A stretch of DNA of 64,000 nucleotides from Natrinema caseinilyticum (lineage in GTDB: Archaea > Halobacteriota > Halobacteria > Halobacteriales > Natrialbaceae), in the NCBI RefSeq assembly GCF_024227435.1, contig NZ_CP100445.1:1054001-1118000 (forward strand). Direction: 5' to 3'. Both the position numbers and the translations under genes were made by a program. The notes beneath the pieces are model-generated. The model searched no databases. It had not been told where the DNA came from and saw nothing but the letters and a program-made list of their open reading frames with translations. Positions 43,398-52,446 of this stretch are shown in pieces; within the stretch, counting starts at the first letter, position 1, and every line of letters begins with the position of its first letter.

Positions 43398-45655
43398 GTA
43401 AACCAGACCAACAACCGGATTTCGAAGAGACCCAGTACGAGCGGGTCGACCCCCCGATCGGGTGGGACGGCCAGACGCTCCACGAGATGCTCGCGGAGAG
43501 CGAACGCCTCCGCGAGGAGACCGAACGCTACTACGGTATCGAGGACCTCGAACTGAAAGAGGAACAGCCGTTCGAGTACGAACAGATGTACTCCCAGCTG
43601 CGCGGGGCGTTGGTGTCCGCACGGGAGACCGCACTGCACGTCAGCGCCTCGCCGATCGTCCGCGAGATCGGCGAGCTCTGTTTCCAGGTGTACACGCCGG
43701 AGGGCGACTGCATCGCGCTCTCGACGGGGATCATCGTCCACGTCCACACCGGTTCGCTGGCGATCAAGTACATGATCGAGCAGGACTACGAACACGACCG
43801 GAGCATCCAGCCCGGCGACATCTTCTGTAACAACGACAACGACCTCGGCAACGTTCACACGACGGACGTCCACACGATCGTCCCGATATTCCACGAGGGT
43901 GAACTCGTCGCGTGGGTCGACGGCGTCACCCACCAGGTCGACATCGGCGGGATGACCCGCGGCCACGACCAACTGGCCAGTACGACCCGGTACGAGGACG
44001 GGCTCTACGCCACCTGCGAGAAGATCGGCGAGAACGACAAGATATACCAGGACTGGCGCGACCGCGCACAGCGAGCCGTTCGGACGCCGATGTACTGGGA
44101 CTTAGACGAGAAGTGTCGCCTCGCCGGCTGCCACATGGTCCGGGACGCGGTCGAGTCGATGATCAACGACGTCGGCGTCGACACGTTCAAGCAGTTCTCC
44201 CGGGAGGCGGTCGAGGAGGGCCGACAGACCCTCCACTCGCGCGTCAAAGAGCGGTTCTTCCCCGGGACGTACCGCGACGCCAGTTTCATGCCCGTTCCGT
44301 TCGAGGACGAGGCCTGGAAACCCTCGGCCAAGCAGGACATGATGAACCACCTGCCGGTCGAGGTGACCGTCGACGAGGAGGGCGGTCTCGAACTCGACAT
44401 GGAGGGGGCGAGCCCGCCGGGCCCGCATCCGTACAATTGCGCGGAGGGGGCGATGGAGGGCGGTCTCTGGGTGTCGCTCACGCAGAGTATCCTCCACGAC
44501 GGGAAGGTCAACGACGGCTCGTACTTCGCCGTCGATACGAACTATCCCGACGGCAGTATCGTCAACCCCGACGATCCGAGCCTCTCGTACCACACGTCGT
44601 GGGGCTCACTGATGCCGGCGTACAACGCCTTCTGGAAGAACGTCTCGCGGGCCTTCTTCGCCCGCGGGTTCCGCGAAGAGGTGGTCAGCGGCTACTCCGA
44701 GACCGGCGACCCGGTACAGGGCGGCGGCCGGTACGAACCGATGGACGACTACTTCCCGGTGGCGCCGTTCGAACACTCCTGTCAGGGGCTGGGCGCCTCC
44801 GCCGTCCGCGACGGACTCGACTACGGCTACGCGATGTGGAATCCCGAGTCCGACATGGGCGACGTCGAGGAGTGGGAACTCATCGAGTGGGGTCTGCCGT
44901 ACCTCTCTCGACAGGTGAAACCCAACACCGCCGGGCACGGCAAGTACCGCGGCGGAACCGGCTGGGAGGGAATCAGAACCGTTTCCGACAGCGAGGACGT
45001 CTCCCTGTACAAACACGTCGTCCCCGGCGTCGGCTTTACGACATCGGGGATGGCCGGCGGCTACCCCAATTCGCTGAACTACTCGCTGCGCGCCCACGAT
45101 ACCGATCTGGACGAACGTCTCGAGAACGAGGACCCGTATCCGATCGGTGACTCGCCGACGGGGTCGTTCGAAGAGCAAATCGAGGGCGACGTAAAGCGCA
45201 GCCAGAAGGGGATGTTCTTCCCCGAAGAGTTCGAGAACGGAGACCTGCTCCACTACCAGATGGGCGGTGGCACCGGCTACGGCGACCCGCTGGAGCGACC
45301 GATCGACCTCGTCGTCGAGGACGTCGAGGAGGGCATCTACACGACCGATATCGTCGAGCAGGTGTACGGCGTCGTCGGCGAGTTCGACGAGGACAATCGC
45401 GAGTTCACGCTCGACGAGGAAGCGACCGACCGGCGCCGCGAGGAACTGCGAACGGAACGCCGGGAGGAGACCCGATCCTACGACGAGTTCCACGAGGAAG
45501 AACGCGAGCGACTCGAGGACGGCGACATCAGCGACCCGTCGAAGTGGATGTACGAGGGCGTGTTCGACCAGTCCGACGACTGGGCGGCGTTCTTCCGCGA
45601 GTTCTGGGACTTAGACGAGACGTTCGAATTCGACGCGGAACTGATGGAGGCGTAA
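43394..45655 (+). CDS. Acetone-carboxylase-like alpha subunit (hydantoinase B/AcxB family)
   Basis: A 753-residue HyuB/AcxB-family protein, close to the approximately 776 residues of AcxB. Family segments include the GDIFCNNDNDLGNVHTTDV region, GELVAWVDGVTHQVDIGG, the conserved HSCQGLGAS block and the QMGGGTGYGDPLERP motif near the C-terminus, where catalytic-metal ligands are found. The start overlaps the previous stop by four bases, typical of translational coupling. The family also covers acetophenone carboxylase and hydantoinases; presence of a gamma subunit and a ligase in the operon favours a ketone carboxylase. GC content and codon use are higher than in the flavin island, suggesting different origin. 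Confidence 0.87.
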   Translation: MSKPDQQPDFEETQYERVDPPIGWDGQTLHEMLAESERLREETERYYGIEDLELKEEQPFEYEQMYSQLRGALVSARETALHVSASPIVREIGELCFQVYTPEGDCIALSTGIIVHVHTGSLAIKYMIEQDYEHDRSIQPGDIFCNNDNDLGNVHTTDVHTIVPIFHEGELVAWVDGVTHQVDIGGMTRGHDQLASTTRYEDGLYATCEKIGENDKIYQDWRDRAQRAVRTPMYWDLDEKCRLAGCHMVRDAVESMINDVGVDTFKQFSREAVEEGRQTLHSRVKERFFPGTYRDASFMPVPFEDEAWKPSAKQDMMNHLPVEVTVDEEGGLELDMEGASPPGPHPYNCAEGAMEGGLWVSLTQSILHDGKVNDGSYFAVDTNYPDGSIVNPDDPSLSYHTSWGSLMPAYNAFWKNVSRAFFARGFREEVVSGYSETGDPVQGGGRYEPMDDYFPVAPFEHSCQGLGASAVRDGLDYGYAMWNPESDMGDVEEWELIEWGLPYLSRQVKPNTAGHGKYRGGTGWEGIRTVSDSEDVSLYKHVVPGVGFTTSGMAGGYPNSLNYSLRAHDTDLDERLENEDPYPIGDSPTGSFEEQIEGDVKRSQKGMFFPEEFENGDLLHYQMGGGTGYGDPLERPIDLVVEDVEEGIYTTDIVEQVYGVVGEFDEDNREFTLDEEATDRRREELRTERREETRSYDEFHEEERERLEDGDISDPSKWMYEGVFDQSDDWAAFFREFWDLDETFEFDAELMEA

Positions 45656-45659
45656 ACTG

Positions 45660-46175
45660 ATGGTAGAAACAGATCGCAACCAGATCGAGAAGCTCATCGA
45701 CGGCGACCTGCAGTGGGAAGAACTGCGAAACGACGTCCTTCCGGACCCGAAGGACGGCCAGCGGTTCGAGGTGACCCGCGAGATCCTCCTGGACCGCGTC
45801 GACTGGGACGACCCGATCCTCGTTCCGCTGAACGACCACCTCTTCGCCGTCGGTACGGACGACGGCCGGATCGTGAAAGCCGAGTGCGGCCACGAGTTCG
45901 GCCCGCTCGAGGACAACTGGAAGACCGAGTGTCAGGTCCGCGTTCGCGAGAGCGAAGACGAGATGCGGGATCTCTACCCCGAGTGGATGACGCCCGACCC
46001 CGACTGGACGTTCCAGCTTCGGGAGTTCTTCTGCCCGGAGTGTTACACGCTGCTGGACGTCGACGCCGTCCCGGCCGGCTATCCGGTGTTGAAGCCCTTC
46101 GATCCCGACGTCGACGCCTTCTACGAGGAGTGGCTGGGAGAACCGGCGCCGGACGCGACAGAGGTGAATCAGTGA
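45660..46175 (+). CDS. Acetone-carboxylase gamma-subunit-like protein
   Basis: A 171-residue protein of the acetone carboxylase gamma family (AcxC, about 168 residues). It has EITRDILLDR-like opening (EVTREILLDRVDW), a CGHEFGPLEDNWKTEC pair, and CPECYTLLDVDAVPAGYP. Its cysteines may bind a metal. Among hydantoinase-type complexes this subunit is specific to acetone-carboxylase-type enzymes and argues against a hydantoinase for the operon. It follows the alpha gene after four bases. Confidence 0.85.
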   Translation: MVETDRNQIEKLIDGDLQWEELRNDVLPDPKDGQRFEVTREILLDRVDWDDPILVPLNDHLFAVGTDDGRIVKAECGHEFGPLEDNWKTECQVRVRESEDEMRDLYPEWMTPDPDWTFQLREFFCPECYTLLDVDAVPAGYPVLKPFDPDVDAFYEEWLGEPAPDATEVNQ

Positions 46176-46182
46176 GGGTGCA

Positions 46183-47790
46183 ATGAGCGAACCAATCACG
46201 GTCGCGGGGACGACCGAACCCGGGACGACCCTGAAGGACGCCTTCGAGACCAGCCTCCGGAAGTACGCGGATCGAACCGCCGTCGTCGACGGCGATCGGT
46301 CGCTCACCTACCGAGAACTGGATCGGCGAGCCAACGCCGTCGCTCGCGGCCTCGTCGAACGCGGTGTCGACGTCGGCGATCGGGTCGCCCTCGTGATGTC
46401 GAACCGCCTCGAATACGTCGTCGCCGACCTGGCGGTGATCAAAGCGGGGGCCGCGAAGCTCCCGCTAAACGACATGCTCACGGCCGAGGAGTTCGAGTTC
46501 ATGCTCTCGGACTCCGGCGCCGAGACGGTCGTCTGCGGGCCAACGTTCACGGACACCATCGCGGCGATTCGAGAGGAGTTACCGACACTCGAGACGGTCG
46601 TCGGTATCGAGGACGCCTCGCCGGAGGGGTTCGTCCCGTTCGAGGACCTCGACGGGGACGAGCCCGACCCGCCCGACCAGTCACCCGGCGTCGACGACGT
46701 CGCCGGTCACTACTACACCGGCGGCACCACCGGCAAGCCGAAGGGCGTCGTCCACACCCACGACGGGATCACGACGAACGTCTACGCGCACATCGTGGAA
46801 CTCGGCGTGACGGGCGACGATACGCTCCTGTTGATGACGCCGCTGCCACACTCGGCGGGGATGTTCTGCTGGAGCGCCCTGCTGACCGGGGGGACCGCGA
46901 TCATCAGGGCCGGCTTCGATCCGGACGCCGCCCTCGAGTTGATCGAACGCCACGGGGTGACCTGGACCTTCATGGTCCCGACGATGATCTACCGCGTCCT
47001 GGATCGTCCGGACCTCGAGTCCGCGGACACGTCCTCGCTCGAGAGTCTGGTCTACGGCGCGGCCCCGATGACCCCCGCTCGGCTCCGCGACGGACTCGAG
47101 GCGTTCGGGCCGGTGTTCTTGCAGTTCTACGGCCAGACGGAGGTGCCGAACCTCATCACGACGTTCGGGAAGGACGAGCACCGGCGGGCGGTCGAAACCG
47201 ATCGCGACGAGCGGCTCTCGTCGGCCGGAAAACCGTGTCTGATGGCCGACGTGCGCATCGTCGACGCCGAAACCGGCGACCCCGAAGACCGGGTCGATAC
47301 CGGGGAAAGCGGCGAAATCCTCGCGAGGTCGCCGTACGCGATGGCCGAATACTACGAGCGGCCCGACGCGACCGCCGAGACGGTCGTCGACGGCTGGGTC
47401 AGAACGGGTGACATCGGTCGGATCGACGAGGACGGCTACGTCTACCTGCTCGATCGGGCGAGCGACCTCATCATCTCCGGCGGGATGAACGTCTACTCGA
47501 CGGAAGTCGAAGAAGCGCTCGACGAGCACGACGGTATCAGGGAGGTCGCGGTGATCGGCGTCCCAGACGACGACTGGGGCGAAGCGGTCGTGGCCATTGC
47601 GGTCCCCCGCGACGACGTCTCCCCCACCGAAGACGACATCCTGTCGTTCGCCGACGAGCGCCTCGCTGACTACAAGAAACCTAAGTCCGTCGAGTTTCGC
47701 GACGAGATTCCCAAAACCCCGTACGGGAAGATGGACAAGAAGGCCCTTCGGGAACCGTACTGGGAAGACGAGGATCGGGCCGTCGGCTGA
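46183..47790 (+). CDS. Acyl-CoA ligase of the carboxylase operon (possible acetoacetyl-CoA synthetase)
   Basis: A 535-residue ANL ligase: A3 loop YYTGGTTGKPKGVVH (about 176-190), where the usual Ser is Gly; FLQFYGQTEVPNL for A5; GWVRTGDIGRIDEDGYVYLLDR for the hinge; and the catalytic Lys in PKTPYGKMDKKALR. It begins 8 bases after the gamma subunit, so it is part of the operon. Acetone carboxylation yields acetoacetate, and this ligase may activate it to acetoacetyl-CoA; an analogous arrangement in Aromatoleum pairs acetophenone carboxylase with benzoylacetate-CoA ligase. Substrate remains an inference. Confidence 0.85.
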   Translation: MSEPITVAGTTEPGTTLKDAFETSLRKYADRTAVVDGDRSLTYRELDRRANAVARGLVERGVDVGDRVALVMSNRLEYVVADLAVIKAGAAKLPLNDMLTAEEFEFMLSDSGAETVVCGPTFTDTIAAIREELPTLETVVGIEDASPEGFVPFEDLDGDEPDPPDQSPGVDDVAGHYYTGGTTGKPKGVVHTHDGITTNVYAHIVELGVTGDDTLLLMTPLPHSAGMFCWSALLTGGTAIIRAGFDPDAALELIERHGVTWTFMVPTMIYRVLDRPDLESADTSSLESLVYGAAPMTPARLRDGLEAFGPVFLQFYGQTEVPNLITTFGKDEHRRAVETDRDERLSSAGKPCLMADVRIVDAETGDPEDRVDTGESGEILARSPYAMAEYYERPDATAETVVDGWVRTGDIGRIDEDGYVYLLDRASDLIISGGMNVYSTEVEEALDEHDGIREVAVIGVPDDDWGEAVVAIAVPRDDVSPTEDDILSFADERLADYKKPKSVEFRDEIPKTPYGKMDKKALREPYWEDEDRAVG

Positions 47791-48305
47791 GTACCCCGCT
47801 CGGTGCTCGGCCCCCTCGCCGACGGCGACGGAGTATCCGAAACCACGACGGCGGGGATCGCTTCCCCGACAACGAGCGTTGGGTCACAGAGTATCGAGCG
47901 GACATCGACGCAGTTTCGGATATCGCCGATCGCGGAGACCCGTCGAGAGAGCGCGTTCCGTGGAAACCGGAGCGGGACGACTCGTCACTGGAGAGGGACA
48001 CCTCGAGAGTGCCGCGGCCCACCGCGAGCTGAGATCGAAACCCACACAGACGACGCTTGCAGAGCGGGGCCGAAACCACATCGGTCAGATCAGCAGGCCA
48101 GGCCCCTCGTGCCGGGGAATTCCCCTCCGTTCAGACAGTGTGGATGTCGACAGTTTCAGTTTCACTCCGGTTGGCTCGATTATATACGAAACCCGGTCCT
48201 ACATCGGTAGGAGAGGGAGCAACTCGTGGGATCGCTTCGGTCCATCACGCACTCCCCCGACACACCACTTCCCCTACCCCAGGGACAGAAAACCGATCAC
48301 ACAAT
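47791..48305. other. Intergenic stretch, nothing recognised
   Basis: About 515 bases after the carboxylase operon. No repeated motif, hairpin or gene could be seen; GC remains high in the first half. Confidence 0.35.
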
Positions 48306-48455
48306 ATGTACGGACTGATTGCCCGATTTACGGGGCTTCTGAGTGAGGACGCACTCGTACACGAGTGCCGGCACTGTGGAACCTCCGTAGACGAAGGGAT
48401 ACGTTCTTGCCCTCACTGCGGGTCCGACGAGATCGCCCAGTACCAACTGTCCTGA
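48306..48455 (+). CDS. Small zinc-ribbon protein
   Basis: A 49-residue protein with two CxxCG knuckles: CRHCG (about 21-25) and CPHCG (about 35-39), a complete four-Cys zinc ribbon of the type common in haloarchaea. The N-terminus YGLIARFTGLLSEDAL is a short amphipathic helix. The ATG at 48306 gives the compact form; upstream in-frame codons lack any pattern. It may bind RNA or DNA or a protein partner; no specific role can be given. Confidence 0.7.
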   Translation: MYGLIARFTGLLSEDALVHECRHCGTSVDEGIRSCPHCGSDEIAQYQLS

Positions 48456-49761
48456 CGACTGTGGTGGCTGAGGACGGCTTTCCCCCAGCAGCAACAGGGT
48501 CTCACCGAACGTGCTTCACACGAGCGCCCGTAAATTTCGATTCCGGCAGGGTGGGGATACGCAGGCCTTTCGTGGCCCTGTTATTCCCTGCCGACCGGTC
48601 GGTGACCGGTCGTGTAAATCGTGTGTGAACGAGTACCAAATTGCTTCGGGACGAATATGCGACGTCGATACTCTATCCCGTCCAACTGTTCAGTGTCAGG
48701 TGCCTGGAAAGGCTTTGGGAGTCCGGCTCAAAGAGACAAACAACGCCAACGAGCGGATCAAGGTTCGGGGGGAGTCGTCCGTGACGACGACACGCTCGAA
48801 GTAGTGTCTCGAGATGCCCCCGTCTCATCAGTTCGTGTGGTTCGGCCAGTCCAGCCACGACGGACGGAAGATCACTTCGAAAATGGATGGTTGAGCGACA
48901 GCAAAAGAGGGATTGTCGGTTACTCCCACCACGGACCGCGCTCCGGGAACACGATGTTTGACCATCCCGTTGATACGATCGAGCATCGTCCATTATGCCA
49001 GTTCATCGACCGAAACGACCTTGCTACTTGCTTCCCAATTGATATCGAGATCGAGGTTTCGAAGGCGCTTACTCGGCGTCTTTTCACGACACCACGACTC
49101 TCCAGCCGTGGCTCTCTTCCTCTGTGACGGTGCATTCACACGCGTCTCGCTTGCACCTTCGCAAGCGCCGTCAGGGCGCGACCGAGACGCGCCAACTACC
49201 GAACCAACCAGCACCGCGCGTCGGTTCAACCGGAGCGTGCATCCAGTTTTCAGCCGTTTCGCGTCTGAGCGCGAGCGAAGACCGAAAGCGCGCTTAATAC
49301 TGGCCTCCGAAGCGTGCGAGCGAGCAGCGGGAGGAAGCCGCAAGCGGGGCGAGCTATTCCCCCGAAAAAGGGCCTCTGTTGTCTCCGATTGGAAGACTGC
49401 GTACAAATGACGATCGACAGTCCTACGGCGAGAGTGCCCCGGGATCGCCCGAAAGAGCTACGCTCGCTCGTGATCTGGCGAAACCGTTGGGTTCGCTGAC
49501 CTCGCGGAGCTTCGATCCGCTCGGTGACGAACGGTCACTGGCCTATCGAACCACTTGCCCCCGTGGTACTTCACGCCGCGGCCCAGCAGGCTCGCTGCGT
49601 ACTGAATGGGATCGAGAAAAGGCAGGGACGACCTGGAACCCGCTATGTTCACCGACGACGAGGTGGTCCGACCGGCCTCAAAAGTTCTCGACTTATCCAG
49701 TCACGGTATGGACCGATCCAATAGCGAAATGCGGTGGAAATACAGACGAGAGTTTTCGGAT
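48456..49761. other. 1.3-kb non-coding stretch
   Basis: No gene is recognised. The first half has short open frames with no family. A nested inverted-repeat structure lies at 49141-49191. Sequence at 49265-49360 is rich in GCGAGCG and AAGCG repeats typical of haloarchaeal intergenic filler. The last 350 bases precede the UspA-like gene end without clear features. Confidence 0.4.
49141..49191. repeat. Nested inverted repeat (three-stem structure)
   Basis: Outer 9-bp arms CGCGTCTCG (49141-49149) and CGAGACGCG (49183-49191) enclose two inner hairpins: CTTGC/GCAAG (49150-49154, 49161-49165) and CGCC/GGCG (49166-49169, 49175-49178). The whole would fold as a compact three-way junction in RNA or as a cruciform in DNA. 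Confidence 0.5.
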
Positions 49762-50172
49762 CTATACGACGATTAGATCGCCGTCCAACTGGTGTGAGAG
49801 GGCGGACTCGAGATCGGTGCCGATATCGAATCGGGCGGCGAGAAGTTGACGCCAACGCGACTGCGTCGATTCGCCGATGATGACGTAGTCCGCGTTCTGC
49901 AGGTCTGCCTCACCGAGAATCGCCTTTTCGATCAGGTACGCATCGCGGACGTAGCAGTTCGTATTGTCGGGGAGTCCTACTTCTTCGTCGAGAGCACAGC
50001 GGAGTTGCGTTCGATCGATTTCCTCCTTGCCGGTGTGGAGCAAATTCACGTGAACGATGACGAGCTGGGCGTCATCGAACTGATCGGCGCGAGCGATGGC
50101 GTGATCGAGAGTACGCACACTGGACGCTTTCAGTGGATAGCGAATCGGCACTAACAGTGTGGCTCCAGTCAC
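49762..50172 (-). CDS. UspA-like (universal stress) family protein
   Basis: A 136-residue protein with the UspA fold: ATLLVPIRYPLKASSVRTLDHAIARA, IVHVNLLHTGKE, then YLIEKAILGEADLQNADYVIIG and a final strand. It lacks the clear GxxG-9x-G ATP-binding motif of typical UspA, so nucleotide binding is uncertain. The GTG at 50172 is chosen because a TATA-like TTTATG is about 25-33 bases upstream; an in-frame extension to 50304 has no match. It probably acts alone. Confidence 0.72.
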   Translation of the reverse strand: MTGATLLVPIRYPLKASSVRTLDHAIARADQFDDAQLVIVHVNLLHTGKEEIDRTQLRCALDEEVGLPDNTNCYVRDAYLIEKAILGEADLQNADYVIIGESTQSRWRQLLAARFDIGTDLESALSHQLDGDLIVV

Positions 50173-50572
50173 ACGACTACTAGGTTTGGCTCGCACATAA
50201 ATCCGACTTCTGACAAGTGGAACGACATTGACGACGCCGTGCATGTCTCTGGGGGGTCGGCAGTCTGCTATTTCACGACGATTCGTTTCGCGCTGTTCTC
50301 TCACAATCGAGTAGTGAGCGACGGTACCTGATTACCGATCTTTGTCGCGGCGAAGACGCGAAATACGTCACCCCTATTCCGACTGAGAAACGGGAAAATC
50401 GACATTCATCGCTGGTTAAGGGAATCTGCAGGCGCACATATGATGAAAGAAGGGGCAGAGAACGTGTGATATTTCCTCGAGTCGGTGATCCGAAACAGCA
50501 GCAAGCCGCATCTGATGGGGGAATAATACGTAGTTGCAAAGATTTATTCCGCTTTGGGGCGATGAAACACTC
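50173..50572. other. Divergent intergenic region
   Basis: About 400 bases between the UspA-like gene and the first DUF7342 gene. It holds the UspA promoter and the operator of the toxin-antitoxin-like module at 50520-50550. No gene is recognised. Confidence 0.4.
50520..50550 (+). promoter_or_regulatory. Inverted repeat overlapping the first DUF7342 promoter
   Basis: GGAATAA at 50520-50526 pairs with TTATTCC at 50544-50550 around a 17-base spacer. The right arm overlaps the TATA-like GATTTATTCC, and the repeat is centred 38 bases before the ATG at 50573. The second DUF7342 gene has a palindrome at the same distance. A self-binding regulator would explain both. Confidence 0.55.
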
Positions 50573-51148
50573 ATGGACGAACCGCAGGACGAGCTCGAGG
50601 CAGATGCAGACGAACCGGGAGAGCCGCCGGATTTCGACGCGTTGACGTCGGCTGAAGAGGTCGTTCGCGGTGAACGGACACGCGACGACTTTTTCGATGC
50701 CGCCCTCGGGTTAGATAGCCCGGCAACGGCGAGTGAAGTTGCCGACCTCGCGGGCCGCGGCGTGGATGCTGCACGGGAGTACCTCGAGTGGTTCGAGCAG
50801 TTGGGGATCGTCACGCTAGTTACCGAATCGCCAGCGACGTACCAGCGCAATCAGGAGTATCTGAACTGGCGTCGCGTCCAGCGACTGAAAGACGAATACA
50901 CGTCAGACGAGCTCCTTGTCCTCCTGAAAAGAGAAACGGAGCGCGAAGAGGGGTTCACCGATCAGTTCGATGTCGGATCTCCCGATGCCGTCTCTATCAC
51001 GGCCCACGCATCTGCATCGGATCGGTCGGTAGAGGAGGTGTGGGAGGACGTTTCCGCGTGGAAAACAGCCCGCCGCCGAATCACACTGCTCGAAAGAGCG
51101 CTGACGACTGAGTCAGGCGATGCTGCGGATCAACGAACTGCCGTATGA
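50573..51148 (+). CDS. DUF7342-family HTH protein (probable antitoxin/regulator) 1
   Basis: A 191-residue acidic winged-helix protein: FDALTSAEEVV, then SPATASEVADLAGRGVDAAREYLEWFEQLGIVTLV (HTH), a long second half of helices with YQRNQEYLNWRRVQRL and the conserved SAWKTARRRITLLERAL. It is paralogous to 54801-55385. The ATG at 50573 is supported by a TATA-like box about 25 bases upstream. Its stop overlaps the TumE-like gene (ATGA), so the two are translationally coupled, as in type II toxin-antitoxin operons. The HTH and upstream inverted repeat suggest autoregulation. Confidence 0.75.
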   Translation: MDEPQDELEADADEPGEPPDFDALTSAEEVVRGERTRDDFFDAALGLDSPATASEVADLAGRGVDAAREYLEWFEQLGIVTLVTESPATYQRNQEYLNWRRVQRLKDEYTSDELLVLLKRETEREEGFTDQFDVGSPDAVSITAHASASDRSVEEVWEDVSAWKTARRRITLLERALTTESGDAADQRTAV

Positions 51149-51579
51149 CTCGCGGAGAAGACGACGGTGTGAGCGGTGCGCCCATCGATTTCGATCGGCT
51201 CGACATCATCAGAGGACGACTCTCTAGAGACGAGCGGTTCGTTCGAATCGACGAGCACTCCGAATTTGCACCGAATCGTCTGGTGTGTGTTTACGACAAC
51301 CGCTTCTATCCGAACAATATTCGAACGGCTCAGTTAGAGATCGTCTGGTTCGAAAACGGCGATTTCACACTGCACTATCACGAAGAGCAAGACACTGAGA
51401 CGTTCGATCACCGGTGGGATCGACACCCGTCGGACCACAATACGCGGGATCACATTCATCCCGGGCCCGATGCGCTCACGCCGGGCGAAGATGCGTCACA
51501 TCCGGCAGACTGGCGTGACGTCCTTTCCATGGCGCTCGTGGAAATCGAAGAACGCCAGCGTGGATTCTGGTCAGCGTGA
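51145..51579 (+). CDS. TumE-family (DUF6516) toxin-like protein
   Basis: A 144-residue protein of the TumE-like family. It carries the family core: APNRLVCVYDNRFYPN, TAQLEIVWFENGDFTLHYHE, then HRWDRHPSDHNTRDHIHPGP and the closing LVEIEERQRGFW. Its conserved His/Arg residues suggest an RNase or other nucleic-acid activity, but the mechanism is not established from sequence. It overlaps the upstream DUF7342 gene by four bases and should be its toxin partner. A second copy of this module at 54.4-55.4 kb has a frameshifted toxin. Confidence 0.75.
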   Translation: MTRGEDDGVSGAPIDFDRLDIIRGRLSRDERFVRIDEHSEFAPNRLVCVYDNRFYPNNIRTAQLEIVWFENGDFTLHYHEEQDTETFDHRWDRHPSDHNTRDHIHPGPDALTPGEDASHPADWRDVLSMALVEIEERQRGFWSA

Positions 51580-52446
51580 GTCGATACAGTTCCCGAATTC
51601 TCCGGATGGGTACACTCACGTTGTGCTGTCGAGATATACCCTCTATCGGGCTGCTTACTGTTCCACGTACCACGCGAGACCATTTTCACCAACCTCCACT
51701 GGCTCGGACAGGAGATGCAGTCGACGAAGCATTTCCGGACGACTTCTTCGACGTCGTAACTGCGATCCTCGCCGAGTGTCGATCTCGGCGAGGTGTGGGA
51801 ACACGCAAACGACGAGTGATAGCCCTGTTATCCAGTCGAAACCCGCTTCATGTTCGATATATGCCACGAGACGCAGGGATCACGCAGAATACGCTCCTTG
51901 CACGTCTCCCAGATGGAGGTCTAATTGACGGCTGCAAGAATGACAACCGCCCCGATTTCGCCGGGATCGAGGGTTCACCCCTCGATACCTGGCAAGGGGA
52001 GCTGGTAGATTACGTCTTCCGCTACGTCCTTCACGTCTGAGCCCGAAAGAACATCGTCCGGGCGAGGGATCTTGAACACATTCACTCAACCAGACATCTT
52101 CCTCATTAGATCACCGCTTTAGTTCCAGTTCTCATACCGGTTGGGAAGTACCGTCTATGGACGCCCAATCTGGTCGAACGAGCCATGGGTGACGTTTCGA
52201 AGCGGTGTATGAGTCGGTTGGTGCGATGGTCAGAAGCCAGGGTAGAGTCGTTCCCCCGGTAAATCTGGTGCAGTATGCCGATCCCGAGTCGTCCGCGGCG
52301 TTCGCCGGCGAACCGCTCGAGTAATCAGCGAAAACAGCCATTTCGATGGAAGCGTCGGTTGAGGATACCAGAGTCAAACACGAAACAATATTGCGGTGAA
52401 ACCAGTTACCCGATATAATTATCAGTCTTCGTGATCTATTTTTGGT
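51580..52446. other. Intergenic stretch, possible small genes not confirmed
   Basis: About 867 bases. A 71-codon minus-strand frame at 51655-51867 starts MAYIEHEAGFDWITG and ends LAWYVEQ; it resembles a winged-helix tail, but support is weak. Other frames are shadows or degenerate. The AT-rich end near 52420 probably holds the lipoprotein promoter. Confidence 0.35.

Noticed and set aside
43912-45150. A 412-codon frame inside the carboxylase alpha gene
   Set aside because: Arginine- and proline-rich out-of-frame translation typical of a shadow frame; the alpha-subunit frame has all family motifs.
41238-45655. Hydantoinase A/B pair working with the M20 carbamoylase as a hydantoin pathway
   Set aside because: The gamma subunit and ligase in the same operon and the AcxA/AcxB-like lengths fit a ketone carboxylase better; the M20 gene is 39 kb away.
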